DNA of 64,000 bases from Fructobacillus pseudoficulneus (GCF_900108455.1 NZ_FNWS01000005.1:38464-102463); one strand, 5' to 3'; shown: positions 1 through 10,497, counted from the stretch's first letter. Notes: generated by a model not told the origin, from the letters alone. Numbers and translations: made by a program.

Positions 1-1939
1 AGTCCTTCATCCGGTCCAACAACAATGACGTTTCAGTAACCTTGTAACGCTTGTAGACTTCGGCAATGATATCTGACAAGAAGCCCTTCTTAAAGGACTT
101 AACAATGTCACGGTTTGCCAAGAAGTCATGAATATCTTCACCAGCATCCATAAAGAAGTCATCTGAGACGCCTTGGAAGTTGTCATCTGATGGTTCGTTA
201 ATGTATGGGAATTCAACTGGCAAGATTTCGTTGAAAATCAACTTTCCAACTGATGTCACCATAATCTTTGAACGTTGTTCATCAGTAAATGGCTTTTCGG
301 CTGGGAAAGAAGAAGTTTGAATACCAACACGTGTTTGGTAGTGAACCAATTTGTTAGCAAAGGCAATCCGAGCTTCATCAACAGATGAGAAGATCATTCC
401 TTCACCTTCACGGCCGGCTTCTTCAGTCGTCAAGTAGTAGTTACCAATCACCATATCCTGTGAAGGAGCAACGATTGGCTTACCATCCTTAGGTGCCAAG
501 ATGTGGCCAGCGGCCAACATCAGCAAACGAGCTTCCGCTTGCGCTTCATCAGACAATGGCACGTGAATGGCCATCTGATCACCATCGAAATCGGCGTTAT
601 AAGCTTCACAGATCAATGGGTGCAAACGCATTGCCTTACCTGAAACCAAGACCGGTTCAAAGGCCTGAATTCCAAGACGGTGCAATGTAGGTGCTCGGTT
701 CAAAAGAACTGGGTGTTCCTTGATAACGTCTTCCAAAACGTCCATGACGTCTTCGTCGGCCTTATCAATCTTACGCTTAGCTGACTTCACGTTGCCGGCA
801 AGGCCACGCTTAGTCAATTCGCGCATGATAAATGGACGGAACAATTCGATTGCCATTGGTCGTGGCAATCCCATTTGGTTCATCTTCAAGAATGGACCAA
901 CATCGATAACAGAACGACCTGAGTAATCAACACGCTTACCCAACAAGTTTTGACGGAAACGTCCTTGCTTTCCCTTCAACATGTGAGACAAAGACTTCAA
1001 TGGACGGTTTCCAGGCCCTGAAACGGGACGGCCACGACGACCGTTATCCATCAAGGCATCAACGGCTTCTTGCAACATTCGCTTTTCGTTTTGAACAATG
1101 ATGCCTGGGGCATGCAAGTCAAACAAACGCTTCAAACGGTTGTTACGGTTGATAACACGACGGTACAAATCGTTCAAATCAGAAGTGGCAAAACGGCCAC
1201 CTTCCAACTGAACCATTGGACGCAAGTCAGGTGGGATAACTGGAATAACATCCATAACCATCCATTCTGGCTTGTTGTCTGATTGCAAGAAGGCTTCAAT
1301 AATGTCCAAACGGCGAACCGAACGGACACGCTTTTGACCAGTTGCTTCTTGCAATTCATGCTTCAAAGCATCGGCTTCAGCGGCCAAATCAACGTCGGCC
1401 AACAATTCCTTAACGGCTTCGGCACCCATGCCGGCCTTAAAGTTTGCACCAAATTCCTTCTTGTAATCACGGTATTCGCGTTCTGTCAGCAATTGCTTCT
1501 TTTCAACAGGAGCATCACCGGGGTCAACTACGACGTAAGAAGCAAAGTAAATAACTTCTTCCAAAGAACGTGGTGACATGTCCAAGACCAATCCCATTCG
1601 TGAAGGGATTCCCTTGAAGTACCAGATGTGAGTTACTGGGGCTGCCAATTCAATGTGACCCATGCGTTCGCGACGAACCTTGGCTGAAGTAACTTCAACA
1701 CCACAGCGGTCACAGACAATGCCCTTATAACGGATGCGCTTGTACTTTCCACAGGCACATTCGTAGTCCTTAGTTGGACCAAAGATTCGTTCATCGAACA
1801 AACCATCTTTTTCTGACTTAAGAGTACGATAGTTAATCGTTTCTGGCTTCTTGACTTCTCCATGAGACCAGTCATGGATTTGATCAGGTGAGGCCAGACC
1901 GATTTTCATACTCTCGAATTTATTAACATCGATTGCCAT
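1..1939 (-). CDS. rpoC: DNA-directed RNA polymerase beta' subunit (3' part outside window)
   Basis: Beta' subunit of RNA polymerase, which forms the catalytic centre with RpoB. About 646 codons are visible and the frame is still open at base 1, so the C-terminal half lies outside the window. The N-terminal zinc ribbon (two Cys pairs, residues about 61-80) and the Mg-binding NADFDGDQM signature (about residue 451, bases 571-599) are intact. The ATG at 1939 follows a GAAAGGTG ribosome binding site. It lies 23 bases after the rpoB stop, so the two genes form one transcript running leftwards, away from the origin. No frameshift is seen. Confidence 0.98.
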   Translation of the reverse strand, partial: MAIDVNKFESMKIGLASPDQIHDWSHGEVKKPETINYRTLKSEKDGLFDERIFGPTKDYECACGKYKRIRYKGIVCDRCGVEVTSAKVRRERMGHIELAAPVTHIWYFKGIPSRMGLVLDMSPRSLEEVIYFASYVVVDPGDAPVEKKQLLTEREYRDYKKEFGANFKAGMGAEAVKELLADVDLAAEADALKHELQEATGQKRVRSVRRLDIIEAFLQSDNKPEWMVMDVIPVIPPDLRPMVQLEGGRFATSDLNDLYRRVINRNNRLKRLFDLHAPGIIVQNEKRMLQEAVDALMDNGRRGRPVSGPGNRPLKSLSHMLKGKQGRFRQNLLGKRVDYSGRSVIDVGPFLKMNQMGLPRPMAIELFRPFIMRELTKRGLAGNVKSAKRKIDKADEDVMDVLEDVIKEHPVLLNRAPTLHRLGIQAFEPVLVSGKAMRLHPLICEAYNADFDGDQMAIHVPLSDEAQAEARLLMLAAGHILAPKDGKPIVAPSQDMVIGNYYLTTEEAGREGEGMIFSSVDEARIAFANKLVHYQTRVGIQTSSFPAEKPFTDEQRSKIMVTSVGKLIFNEILPVEFPYINEPSDDNFQGVSDDFFMDAGEDIHDFLANRDIVKSFKKGFLSDIIAEVYKRYKVTETSLLLDRMKD

Positions 1940-1962
1940 CTATTCGGTCACCTTTCTTTTAA

Positions 1963-4900
1963 TTATTCTTGTTCATTATTGGCGGCTTGTTGACGGTCTT
2001 CATCATCGACCTTGTCAAAGGCAACCTTGACTTCTTCGTCATCGCGGTTCAACAAATCTGGGTTGGTCCGAGCCAACTTTTCCAAAGCATCAACTGGCAA
2101 GACTGAGTCGTCTTCGTCCATTTGCTTCAATTGAACAGCTTCACCTGTGTGGTCCAAGACACGCATATCAAGACCCAAGGCCTGCAATTCCTTCACCAAG
2201 ACACGGAATGATTCCGGTACACCTGGCTTAGGGATTGCTTCACCCTTGATGATTGATTCGTAAACCTTCACACGACCAGCAACGTCATCTGACTTGTAAG
2301 TCAAAATTTCTTGCAAAGTATAGGCGGCACCATAAGCTTCCAGTGCCCAAACTTCCATTTCTCCGAAACGCTGTCCACCAAATTGAGCTTTTCCACCCAA
2401 AGGCTGTTGCGTAACAAGAGAGTAAGGACCGATTGAACGAGCGTGAATCTTATCGTCGACCATGTGGGCCAACTTCATATAGTGCATCACACCAACGGCA
2501 ACACGCTTATCAAAGGCTTCACCAGTTTGTCCGTCATAGACAACAGACTTACCATCTTGTGGCAAACCAGCTTCGGCCAAAGCTTCTTCGATTTCATCAT
2601 CAGAAGCACCATCAAAGACAGGAGAAGCAACGTGGATACCAAGCTTCTTAGCGGCAAATCCAAGGTGCAATTCCAAAACCTGTCCGATGTTCATACGAGA
2701 AGGCACACCCATGGGTGACAACAAGATGTCAATTGGGGTTCCATCTGGCATGTATGGCATGTCTTCTTCGGGAACAACGACTGAAACAGTACCCTTGTTT
2801 CCGTGACGACCGGCCATCTTATCACCGACTTGAATCTTACGCTTCTGAGCAATGTAAACACGAACCATCATGTTCACACCAGGAGCCAATTCATCCCCAT
2901 TTTCAGGAGTGTAAATACGAACGGACTGAACAACCCCACCACCACCGTGTGGTACCTTCAAAGAGGTATCGCGAACTTCGCGAGCCTTTTCTCCAAAGAT
3001 GGCGTGCAACAAACGTTCTTCGGCTGACAAATCAGTCACACCCTTTGGTGTTACCTTACCAACCAGGATGTCACCATCCTTGACTTCGGCTCCGACACGG
3101 ATAATTCCGTTTTCGTCCAAGTCCTTCAACTGTTCTTCCCCAGTATTAGGGATTTCACGAGTGATTTCTTCAGGGCCAAGCTTTGTATCACGAGCCTCTG
3201 AATCATATTCTTCGATGTGAATTGATGTATAGACATCTTCACGGACCAAACGTTCGTTCAAAACGATGGCATCTTCGAAGTTATAACCGTGCCAAGTCAT
3301 GAAGGCAATCAATGGGTTTTGTCCAAGGGCCAATTCACCCTTTTCCATTGATGGACCATCAGCCAAAACTTGGTCGGCATCGATTTGTTCCCCAACCTTA
3401 ACGATTGGCTTTTGGTTATAGTTCTTACCACCGTTTGAACGACGGAACTTCATCAATTCGTAAGTATCCAATTGACCATCATCACGACGGACACGGATTT
3501 CCTTAGCATCAACGTATTCAACTTCACCAGCAGCGGTTGAAATAATGGCAGCACCTGAATCGTGGGCAGCCTTATATTCAACACCAGTACCAACGATTGG
3601 TGCGTGTGGGTCAAGCAAAGGAACGGCCTGACGTTGCATGTTGGCACCCATCAAAGCACGGTTCGAATCATCGTTTTCCAAGAAAGGAATAACTGATGTT
3701 CCAACAGAAACAACCTGCTTTGGCGAAACGTCGACATAGTCAATCTTTTCGATTGGCGTTTCGATGTTTTCTTCACCATAACGAGCCATGGCTGTCTTGT
3801 GAACAAATGATCCGTCGTCTTCCAACTCCGTGTTGGCTTGGGCAACGATGTAGTTATCTTCTTCATCGGCCGTCAAATAATCAATCTTTTCGGTAACCTT
3901 GTGAGTACCCCAATCAACACGACGGTATGGTGTTTCAATGAAACCATACTTGTTGATACGACCATAAGTGGCCAAAGAGTTGATCAAACCGATGTTAGGA
4001 CCTTCGGGCGTTTCGATTGGGTCAATTCGACCATAGTGCGTGTAGTGAACATCTCGCACTTCAACACCGGCACGGTCACGCGTCAATCCACCAGGACCAA
4101 GGGCTGACAAACGACGCTTGTGGTTCATTTCACCCAATGGGTTCGTCTGATCCATGAACTGTGACAATTGTGAAGAACCAAAGAATTCCTTCACAGCAGC
4201 AACAACAGGACGAATGTTAATCAATTGTTGCGGTGTAACAGTTGCGGCGTCTTGGATTGACATCCGTTCGCGCACAACACGTTCCATCCGAGTCAAACCG
4301 ATACGGAACTGGTTTTGCAACAATTCCCCAACCGAACGGATACGACGGTTACCCAAGTGATCGATATCATCAACTTGACCAACGCCTTCTTGTAGGTTCA
4401 AGAAGTAATTCATTCCAGCCAAGATATCAGCAGGGCGAACGTTGTGTTCGTCTTCTGGCAAATGACCGTTACCGATCAAAAGCAATGTCTTTTCTGGGTT
4501 TTCAGGTGATTCAATCTTAATCTTTTGCAAGATAACTTCGTCTTCTAAGACAGCGTCACCAGATGGTGTATAAGTAACCGTCTTGAAGTCTTCGCGGTCC
4601 AAGAATGGTGCCAACTTAGCCATGACAGCCTTATCAACGATCGTTCCCTTTTCAGCGATGATTTCACCAGAATCAGGATCAGCCAACGTTTCAGCCAAAG
4701 TCTGGTTTAACAAACGAGTCTTCAAAGAAAGCTTCTTGTTGATCTTGTAACGACCAACAGGAGCCAAGTCATAACGCTTTGGATCGAAGAAACGAGCAAC
4801 CAAAAGTGCACGTGATGAATCAGCAGTCTTTGGTTCACCCGGACGCAAGCGTTCGTAGATGTCCTTCAAAGATTCTTCAACACGTGAATCAGACATGTTC

Positions 4901-5583
4901 TTGTGAACATCCTTTTCCAAGGTCATGTTCAAAGCTTCATAGTTGTCTGAGAAGATATCAATGATATCTGAATCTGATCCGAAACCAAGGGCACGAACCA
5001 ATTCCGTCATCAACAACTTACGAGTCCGGTCGATTCGAACATTTGCAATACCCTTTGCATCCGTTTCGTATTCCAACCAAGCACCACGGTTAGGGATAAC
5101 CGTTGTACCAAAGTGTGGGCGACCATTCTTATCAGCTTCCTGGTTGTAATAGATACCAGGGGAGCGAACTAACTGTGAAACGATTACTCGTTCTGCACCG
5201 TTAATAATGAACGTTCCCTGCTTGGTCATCAATGGGAAGTCACCAAAGAAGACATCTTGTGACTTGATTTCACCAGTTTCGTGGTTCGTCAAACGCAAGG
5301 TGACGTGCAATGGCGCAGAGTAGTTTGCATCGTGTTCACGAGCTTCATCAATGTTGTACTTTGGTTCCATCAATTGATAGTCCACGTACTCCAAAGACAA
5401 GTTACCCTGGAAGTCTTCGATTGGCATGATGTCGTTAAACATCTCCTTGATTCCTTCATCTAAGAACCATTGGTAGGATGCCAGTTGTACCTCGATCAAA
5501 TTTGGAAGATCCAACACTTCTTTAATGCTGGCATATGATCGGCGGGTACGGTATTTACCATAATTTACTAAATGTCCTGCCAC
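1963..5583 (-). CDS. rpoB: DNA-directed RNA polymerase beta subunit
   Basis: Complete 1206-residue beta subunit of RNA polymerase, a normal length for Lactobacillales. The rifampicin pocket ([15 protein letters not shown] followed by [13 protein letters not shown], about residues 471-500) is conserved and shows no classical resistance change at the Asp, His or Ser positions. The start is GTG at 5583, supported by GAGGTG seven bases upstream. The C-terminus ends in an acidic/Gln-rich tail. It is first in the rpoB-rpoC operon, behind a long structured leader (5600-5800) that probably controls it. Confidence 0.98.
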   Translation of the reverse strand: MAGHLVNYGKYRTRRSYASIKEVLDLPNLIEVQLASYQWFLDEGIKEMFNDIMPIEDFQGNLSLEYVDYQLMEPKYNIDEAREHDANYSAPLHVTLRLTNHETGEIKSQDVFFGDFPLMTKQGTFIINGAERVIVSQLVRSPGIYYNQEADKNGRPHFGTTVIPNRGAWLEYETDAKGIANVRIDRTRKLLMTELVRALGFGSDSDIIDIFSDNYEALNMTLEKDVHKNMSDSRVEESLKDIYERLRPGEPKTADSSRALLVARFFDPKRYDLAPVGRYKINKKLSLKTRLLNQTLAETLADPDSGEIIAEKGTIVDKAVMAKLAPFLDREDFKTVTYTPSGDAVLEDEVILQKIKIESPENPEKTLLLIGNGHLPEDEHNVRPADILAGMNYFLNLQEGVGQVDDIDHLGNRRIRSVGELLQNQFRIGLTRMERVVRERMSIQDAATVTPQQLINIRPVVAAVKEFFGSSQLSQFMDQTNPLGEMNHKRRLSALGPGGLTRDRAGVEVRDVHYTHYGRIDPIETPEGPNIGLINSLATYGRINKYGFIETPYRRVDWGTHKVTEKIDYLTADEEDNYIVAQANTELEDDGSFVHKTAMARYGEENIETPIEKIDYVDVSPKQVVSVGTSVIPFLENDDSNRALMGANMQRQAVPLLDPHAPIVGTGVEYKAAHDSGAAIISTAAGEVEYVDAKEIRVRRDDGQLDTYELMKFRRSNGGKNYNQKPIVKVGEQIDADQVLADGPSMEKGELALGQNPLIAFMTWHGYNFEDAIVLNERLVREDVYTSIHIEEYDSEARDTKLGPEEITREIPNTGEEQLKDLDENGIIRVGAEVKDGDILVGKVTPKGVTDLSAEERLLHAIFGEKAREVRDTSLKVPHGGGGVVQSVRIYTPENGDELAPGVNMMVRVYIAQKRKIQVGDKMAGRHGNKGTVSVVVPEEDMPYMPDGTPIDILLSPMGVPSRMNIGQVLELHLGFAAKKLGIHVASPVFDGASDDEIEEALAEAGLPQDGKSVVYDGQTGEAFDKRVAVGVMHYMKLAHMVDDKIHARSIGPYSLVTQQPLGGKAQFGGQRFGEMEVWALEAYGAAYTLQEILTYKSDDVAGRVKVYESIIKGEAIPKPGVPESFRVLVKELQALGLDMRVLDHTGEAVQLKQMDEDDSVLPVDALEKLARTNPDLLNRDDEEVKVAFDKVDDEDRQQAANNEQE

Positions 5584-5681
5584 AGTATCACCTCATCTGT
5601 TATTCACTGTTTGCGCAAATTAAATATTACAATTTGATTACATTTTGCTAAATCCAGCCCTTTTGCCCTCCAAGAAGACAC

Positions 5682-5765
5682 AAAAAAAGCAAGCCACGTT
5701 GTTTTAGTCAACAGCGGACGTTGCCTGATATAAGAGCTTTGGTGGACAAGAGATCACCAACTGCC
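5682..5765 (-). ncRNA. rpoB leader RNA, candidate Lacto-rpoB element with terminator-like hairpin
   Basis: In the 5' untranslated region of rpoB. Reading leftwards there is a 6-bp hairpin (TTGGTG/CACCAA, 5739-5760), then a second hairpin (5694-5717; CCGC and GTTG arms with one bulge, loop ACTAAAA). Five bases later comes a run of seven U (5682-5688). Position and clade match the Lacto-rpoB motif, a conserved RNA described only upstream of rpoB in lactic acid bacteria. I did not compare against the covariance model. The hairpin plus U-run suggests transcriptional attenuation of rpoBC. Confidence 0.6.
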
Positions 5766-5793
5766 ATATTTATTTACAGTGTTACTGAGTATT

Positions 5794-5822
5794 ATTCTAC
5801 AGGCTTTTAACAAAAAAAGCAA
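5794..5822 (-). promoter_or_regulatory. candidate rpoB promoter
   Basis: Minus-strand TTGCTT (5817-5822), 17-base spacer, TAGAAT (5794-5799). The -35 overlaps the 3' arm and U-run of the hairpin at 5812-5858. A start near 5787 would give a leader of about 200 bases before rpoB. Confidence 0.45.
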
Positions 5823-5858
5823 GGGTTAACCGCTCTCTCACCGATCAATCCCTTGCTT
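5812..5858 (-). terminator. intrinsic terminator-like hairpin upstream of rpoB
   Basis: Perfect 9-bp stem AAGCAAGGG/CCCTTGCTT (5817-5825 with 5850-5858) with a 24-base loop. Read on the minus strand it is followed by seven U. No minus-strand gene lies upstream for it to serve, so it would end a leader or small RNA started between 5860 and 6250, or insulate the rpoB promoter. Confidence 0.55.
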
Positions 5859-5952
5859 GAAAAATGTTTGTTGTGACCATTTCTACTGCAATTATTTATT
5901 ATGTACTGTGCATTCATTACATTAAGCTACTTGACTAATCCACTTCCATTAC

Positions 5953-5990
5953 AAAAGGACCAGCCGATTTGTCATCATTTGGTCCTCTTT
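5953..5990. terminator. inverted repeat with flanking A/T runs
   Basis: AGGACCA (5956-5962) and TGGTCCT (5980-5986) form a 7-bp stem with a 17-base loop. Short T runs occur on either strand (TTTT reading left, CTTTT reading right), so it could be a weak bidirectional terminator. The rest of 5860-6150 holds no gene I can support. Confidence 0.35.
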
Positions 5991-6152
5991 TCTCCCACCT
6001 AAGCGGATTAAAGAAGCAATCCATCGAACATCAAAAGAACAGTATCACCCTTTTTCGCAAAGTCTCTCCTTCTTTGCTACATTAAAAAAGATGAAATTAT
6101 GTCACAACTATTACATTTTAACCGGATTTGCCCTCGTAAATCAACGTTTTTT

Positions 6153-6170
6153 GGTTAACCGCTGTTAACC
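6153..6170. promoter_or_regulatory. candidate operator palindrome
   Basis: Perfect dyad GGTTAAC-CGCT-GTTAACC placed 24 bases before the -35 of the TetR-type gene. A copy of its left part (GGTTAACCGCT) recurs at 5824-5834 near the rpoB leader. Autoregulation by the TetR protein is inference. Confidence 0.4.
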
Positions 6171-6193
6171 ATTAACGCTAGTTAGTAATTTTA

Positions 6194-6222
6194 TTAACAA
6201 ACTTTTATTTTAATGCTATACT
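6194..6222 (+). promoter_or_regulatory. promoter of TetR-type gene
   Basis: TTAACA (6194-6199), 17-base spacer ending in TGC (extended -10), TATACT (6217-6222). It reads into the ATG at 6259. Confidence 0.6.
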
Positions 6223-6258
6223 AGAATCAGCTTACAATTTAGAATTGAAAGGATTGCC

Positions 6259-6847
6259 ATGGAAAATTCGAGCCCCCTGACAACTGAACGTATTTTTTAC
6301 GCTTATCTTCAAGTCGCCCGCTGTGCCGAAAGCCAAAAAAGATATTTCTCTAGCAAAAATTGCTGAAAAATTAGGAGTATCCCGCCAGGCAATTTTCAAA
6401 AATCACTTTCAAAATATCCCGGAGCTGACCCAATCGCTCCATTACTACGTGGATAACAAACCCTATCAATTAATCAAAGGCTTTGTTGACCAACAAGAAG
6501 GCTTCCATTTTCATGAGTTAATGAACTTCTTTGCCAAAACGGTGATTCCCGCCCTTTATGAAAAGCACGAATTCTTAGGGATCTTTTATTCAGAAGTTTC
6601 CGACCCAAGTTGGGCCCCCTACTTGAACCAGCGTTATGTCAAACTTCTTGCGCCATACTTTGACAACGCTGCCGGTAATCAGCACGGTCTGTCATCAACC
6701 ACCCTATCGACTTTGTTAATTAGCCAGGTGATGGCAACCTTGAGCATCTGGCTGACAAAAGAAAAACCCGAAGTGCCCGACGTCTTCGCCGAACGCTTCG
6801 TCTATCTTTTTTCACATTCAATGCTCGACCTTTCTGCTAGCAAATAA
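6259..6847 (+). pseudogene. TetR/AcrR-family transcriptional regulator, apparent frameshift near the N-terminus
   Basis: Two frames together make one TetR-type repressor. The ATG at 6259 has a good ribosome binding site (GAAAGG, six bases before) and encodes a helix-1-like segment (TTERIFYAYLQVAR), but this frame stops at 6366. The remainder, including the helix-turn-helix ISLAKIAEKLGVSRQAIFKNHF (positions roughly 9-30 of that frame) and an all-helical ligand domain, is open from about 6323 to 6847 one base out of register. One extra base around 6310-6325, for example in GCCC, explains it. A GTG at 6323 could start the second frame but has no ribosome binding site and would remove helix 1. 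Either a mutation or a sequencing error; the ligand is unknown. Confidence 0.7.
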
Positions 6848-6877
6848 AAAACAGTCACACTTGTGACTGTTTTTTTA
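6846..6877. terminator. bidirectional intrinsic terminator
   Basis: ACAGTCACA/TGTGACTGT stem with an A run on the left and seven T on the right. It separates the convergent TetR-type gene and lysine permease gene. Confidence 0.85.
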
Positions 6878-6879
6878 TT

Positions 6880-8337
6880 TTATTCAATAACCTTTGAATC
6901 AAGGTCAACTTGATCCAATGGAATCAACTTTGACTTCTTAACAATCTTATAAACAATGTATGGAATAACGACGATTGGCACTGACAAATAAGTCATGGCA
7001 ATCTTTTCCCAATCAAAGTGAATGAAGGAAGTTGGGTCTTGCAAAACGATAACGACAATTGACAAGACGATGGCCAAAATTGGTCCAAATGGGAACCAGC
7101 GAGCCTTGTAAACCAACTTGTTCAAATCCTTTCCCTGACGGACGTAAGCCCGACGGAAACGGAGGTGAGCAAAGGCAATTCCAAGCCAAGCAATAAATCC
7201 TGACAATCCTGAGGCGGCAACCAACCAAGTATAGGCTTCACTTCCACCCTTAATGTCTGACAAAAAGGCAAACATTCCAACAAAGACTGTCAACAAGAGT
7301 GATGCCCAAGGAACACCAAACTTTGACAACTTAGAGAATACCTTTGGTGCCTGCCCCTTCTTGGCCAAGGCGTACAAAGTACGGTTAGCGGCATAAGTAG
7401 CTGAGTTAGCCGCTGAGATGATTGAAGTCAAGATAACCGCATTCATCAATGAAGCAGCAAAGGCAATTCCAGCATTCTTGAAGACAATGGTAAATGGTGA
7501 AACCGTGATGTCGTTGTTGTTAGCAGCTGACAACAAATTTGGATCCTTGTAGTATACCAAAGCTGAGATCACAAAGATGGCACCGATATAGAACAACAGG
7601 ATTCGCCAAAAGACTGAGTTAATTGCCTTTGGCACTGACTTAGATGGATCTTTAGCTTCACCAGCCGTGATTCCAACCATTTCCGTTCCTTGGAAAGAGA
7701 AACCAGCAACTAAGAACACTGACAAGACACCCTGGAAGCCACCAACATAACCATGGTTTCCAACAGACAAGTTACGAAGAACATTTTCCTGTGAATGAAT
7801 CACACCGAAAATGGTCAAAACACCGATTACCAAGAAGAAGATAATCGTGACAACCTTGATGGTTGACATCCAAAATTCCGCTTCACCAAAGGTTGAAACA
7901 GAGAACAAATTAATCAAGAAGATTAATGCCAAGACAATCGCTGAAAAAATCCAGGCTGGAACGTGGGGCAACCAGAATTGCGCCACCAAACCAACTGCAG
8001 AAACTTCCGCCGCGATTGTAATCGCCCAGTTAAACCAGTAATTCCATCCAAGGGCAAAACCCATGGCCGGTTCGATAAAGCGGTTACCATATTCTGAAAA
8101 CGAACCGGTGGTTGGCATGTAGGTTGCCATTTCACCAAGGGAGGTCATCAGGAAGTAAACCATCACACCCATTACCAGGTATGCCGTAATGGCCCCCATT
8201 GGTCCGGCCGTTGATACTGTTGCACCAGAAGCTAAAAATAGCCCTGTTCCAATTGAACCACCCAAGGCAATCATCGACACGTGTCGCGTCTTTAATTCTT
8301 GTTGAATGGAATTTTCATTCTGTTCAGTCATTTGCAT
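6880..8337 (-). CDS. lysP: amino acid permease, probably lysine-specific
   Basis: About 485 residues with roughly 12 membrane segments, of the amino acid/polyamine/organocation superfamily (AAT branch). The first helix carries the substrate-backbone motif GGSIGTGLF, and GWNYWFNWAITIAAEVSA in helix 3 resembles LysP. The sequence fits proton-driven lysine uptake. The lysine riboswitch directly upstream strongly supports lysine as the substrate. Two ATGs lie two codons apart (8337 and 8331), and AAGGAG is spaced better for the second. Monocistronic, ending in a bidirectional terminator. Confidence 0.88.
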   Translation of the reverse strand: MQMTEQNENSIQQELKTRHVSMIALGGSIGTGLFLASGATVSTAGPMGAITAYLVMGVMVYFLMTSLGEMATYMPTTGSFSEYGNRFIEPAMGFALGWNYWFNWAITIAAEVSAVGLVAQFWLPHVPAWIFSAIVLALIFLINLFSVSTFGEAEFWMSTIKVVTIIFFLVIGVLTIFGVIHSQENVLRNLSVGNHGYVGGFQGVLSVFLVAGFSFQGTEMVGITAGEAKDPSKSVPKAINSVFWRILLFYIGAIFVISALVYYKDPNLLSAANNNDITVSPFTIVFKNAGIAFAASLMNAVILTSIISAANSATYAANRTLYALAKKGQAPKVFSKLSKFGVPWASLLLTVFVGMFAFLSDIKGGSEAYTWLVAASGLSGFIAWLGIAFAHLRFRRAYVRQGKDLNKLVYKARWFPFGPILAIVLSIVVIVLQDPTSFIHFDWEKIAMTYLSVPIVVIPYIVYKIVKKSKLIPLDQVDLDSKVIE

Positions 8338-8363
8338 GACTCCTTTATTGATATTTCAAACAA

Positions 8364-8398
8364 TAAAAAACCTGTTTTTGTCACAAAACAAAAACAGG
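8364..8398 (-). terminator. riboswitch expression-platform terminator
   Basis: CCTGTTTTTG/CAAAAACAGG 10-bp stem followed by six U on the minus strand, between the lysine aptamer and the permease gene. This is the switchable terminator of the riboswitch. Confidence 0.85.
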
Positions 8399-8452
8399 CG
8401 GTAAATTCGTTCAATAATGATAGCAATGATTAGCAAAGCGCACCGTTAAAAA

Positions 8453-8592
8453 CGACAGTCCAGCAAGTATTCCTCACTGTCCCAAGAATGATTAGAGCCA
8501 CTACTCATTCTTTCGGCAACCGCACCTTTCTCACTTACTCGACACCTTGGCTAGATTCACAAGTGTTACTGATCTTGGTTGCAACCTCTTTG
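8453..8592 (-). ncRNA. lysine riboswitch (L box)
   Basis: Read on the minus strand, the conserved L-box blocks occur in order: AGAGGTTGC, AAGATCAGTAAC (loop E-like), GGTGCGGTTGCCGAA, and the closing half TACTTGCTGGACTGTC. A terminator follows. In this class lysine binding promotes termination, shutting off the permease when lysine is plentiful. Confidence 0.88.
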
Positions 8593-8604
8593 TTTGTTAA
8601 CGTC

Positions 8605-8633
8605 ATCTTAGCACAGTTAAATTTTACCGTCAA
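8605..8633 (-). promoter_or_regulatory. promoter of lysine riboswitch/permease transcript
   Basis: TTGACG (8628-8633), 17-base spacer ending in TGC, TAAGAT (8605-8610). The -35 lies inside the last codons of the upstream membrane-protein gene. Confidence 0.6.
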
Positions 8634-9270
8634 CAGCAAATATAACTAACCAACTTTTAGCATTGCGCAAATAAAGCGCTGCCGCAAATCGGAAGAAGAC
8701 ATAGCCCAAAAGGGTTGAAGCCCAGGCAGTTGTGAAAGACAGGTCAATGCCGACAATCTTATTGCCGGCCACAATGACCCAGGTAATGATGTAAAAACCA
8801 GCAATTGTTTTTTTCACCCAGTTAGCAACCCGTAACCGTTGAATGAGAATGTTTTGCACCTGAAACAGCAAAAAAACCCACAATGTTAGGGATAGCTCTG
8901 GCATCGTTTGGTTAAACACCCAGCCCTGACGCCAGTTCAAAAAGACCACAGCCGACCAAACTAGCATCCCCAAAAACAACGCTGTCGCCGTCGCAATTGA
9001 CCACCAAGAACCGACTTTATAACCCATACTACGAAGAAAAAAGGCCCAAATGATAATCGCCAACCAAACAAACCGGAGATTCCCCACGATATCGGCTGGA
9101 ATTGCCAAAAATAAGAGGTGTTGTGCCACTGTTTGGGTAAAAATCGCCACCACCATGTCAACTACTTCCAAAATTGAGCTATTAAAGCGCAACATGGCAG
9201 ATAGAATTAAAAATGTGAGAAACATGATTGTGACCCGTAGCGGTCTTTTTTTCATCGGAGAAATTAACAA
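8617..9270 (-). CDS. integral membrane protein of unknown function
   Basis: About 217 residues with roughly six hydrophobic segments, many Trp and Phe, and basic residues at the N-terminus (KKRPLR). I do not recognise the family. The frame is open to a GTG at 9291, but AAAGGA sits six bases before a TTG at 9270, which I prefer; an ATG five codons further in has no ribosome binding site. It lies 84 bases after trpS, with only a weak hairpin between, so it may be co-transcribed with trpS. Its 3' end overlaps the promoter of the lysine permease transcript. Confidence 0.6.
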   Translation of the reverse strand: MLISPMKKRPLRVTIMFLTFLILSAMLRFNSSILEVVDMVVAIFTQTVAQHLLFLAIPADIVGNLRFVWLAIIIWAFFLRSMGYKVGSWWSIATATALFLGMLVWSAVVFLNWRQGWVFNQTMPELSLTLWVFLLFQVQNILIQRLRVANWVKKTIAGFYIITWVIVAGNKIVGIDLSFTTAWASTLLGYVFFRFAAALYLRNAKSWLVIFAVDGKI

Positions 9271-9354
9271 GGTGATTCCTTTCAAAAACACAACTGACTG
9301 ATACTCATAAGCAGTTTAAAATAACTTCAAATAAAAAGCAAAGCTAACGAACTA

Positions 9355-10371
9355 TTAGCCAAAGTAATTAATACCCATTGCGGCGCGAACTTCCTGCATG
9401 GTTGCTTCGGCGCGGCGGTTAGCCTTCTCTGACCCATCCTTTAACATGGCCATCACTTGATCCATGTCCTTAGCATATTCGATTCGACGTTCTCGAATCG
9501 GTGCCAACTCAGCTTCCATCACGTCTAACAAGTGTTTCTTGAGCTTCATGTCACCCAAACCACCCACTTGATATTGTTCCTTTAACGATTGAACCCGTGC
9601 CTGATTAGGGTCAAAAATGTCCAAATACGTAAAGACAACATTGCCTTCTACGTGACCTGGATCTTCTACCCGAATATGAGTTGGGTCCGTATACATTGAC
9701 TTTACCTTTTTGGCCAATGTATCCGCATCGTCTGACAGGAAAATTCCATTGTTTAACGATTTTGACATCTTAGCATTGCCATCAATTCCAGGCAAGCGGC
9801 CCTGCCCCTTTGGAGGATAAACCCCTTCTGGTTCAACAAAGACGTCCTTTTGGTAGGCGTTATTAAATGACCGAACTAATTCTCGGGTCTGTTCAATCAT
9901 TGGCTTTTGATCATCACCGGCTGGCACTTTCTTCGCCTTAAAAATCGTAATATCAGCGGCTTCAGAAACTGGGTAAGTTAAAAATCCTGCCGGAATTCCC
10001 TCGCCAAAGCCCTTTTGCTGGATTTCAGCCTTAACCGTTGGGTTTCGTTCCAGCCGGCCCAAAGAAACCAAGTTCATGTAATACATGGTTAACTCAGCCA
10101 AACCAGGGATCTGAGATTGAACAAAGATTGTTGACTTCTTTGGGTCTAATCCTACAGCCAAATAATCCAAGGCCACTTCAGTCAATGAACGCCGAATTTT
10201 TTCTGGATCGCGTGCATTGTCAGTGAAAGCTTGGGTATCTGCAATCATAATATAGGGGTCAAATTCACCCGAATTTTGCATCGCCACTCGGTTCTTCAAT
10301 GAACCAATGTAGTGGCCAATATGTAGTTTTCCTGTTGGGCGATCGCCCGTTAAGTAAATTTCTTTTTCCAT
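9355..10371 (-). CDS. trpS: tryptophan--tRNA ligase
   Basis: 338-residue class I synthetase that charges tRNA-Trp in the cytosol. The HIGH motif is at residues 17-20 ([10 protein letters not shown]) and KMSKS at about 200-204. Length is normal for the bacterial enzyme. A TATAAT-like -10 lies at 10403-10408 and transcription diverges from the neighbouring reductase gene. No T-box is visible before it; the upstream space is only about 30 bases to the -10. Confidence 0.96.
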   Translation of the reverse strand: MEKEIYLTGDRPTGKLHIGHYIGSLKNRVAMQNSGEFDPYIMIADTQAFTDNARDPEKIRRSLTEVALDYLAVGLDPKKSTIFVQSQIPGLAELTMYYMNLVSLGRLERNPTVKAEIQQKGFGEGIPAGFLTYPVSEAADITIFKAKKVPAGDDQKPMIEQTRELVRSFNNAYQKDVFVEPEGVYPPKGQGRLPGIDGNAKMSKSLNNGIFLSDDADTLAKKVKSMYTDPTHIRVEDPGHVEGNVVFTYLDIFDPNQARVQSLKEQYQVGGLGDMKLKKHLLDVMEAELAPIRERRIEYAKDMDQVMAMLKDGSEKANRRAEATMQEVRAAMGINYFG

Positions 10372-10425
10372 GTCTCAATCTCTTTCTAGTATTAACTTCT
10401 CTATTATAGCGAAATCAAGATTAAC

Positions 10426-10454
10426 TTGCAGGATTCTTAAATTATTGGTATATT
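10426..10454 (+). promoter_or_regulatory. promoter of ketopantoate reductase-like gene
   Basis: TTGCAG (10426-10431), 17-base spacer, TATATT (10449-10454). Followed by AAGGAGGAG before the ATG at 10498. Confidence 0.65.
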
Positions 10455-10497
10455 ATGAGAAAAAGATGAGTTTATTTTCATCAAGGAGGAGAACGAT

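Noticed and set aside
2443..3083. Plus-strand open frames within rpoB
   Set aside because: Antisense shadows of a highly conserved gene with strongly biased codons.
6000..6060. Very short frames (7-9 codons) on the minus strand in the rpoB upstream region, one with a GGAG-like site and Leu codons
   Set aside because: Too short, no repeated codon meaningful for rpoB control, and hairpin spacing does not fit a stalling scheme.
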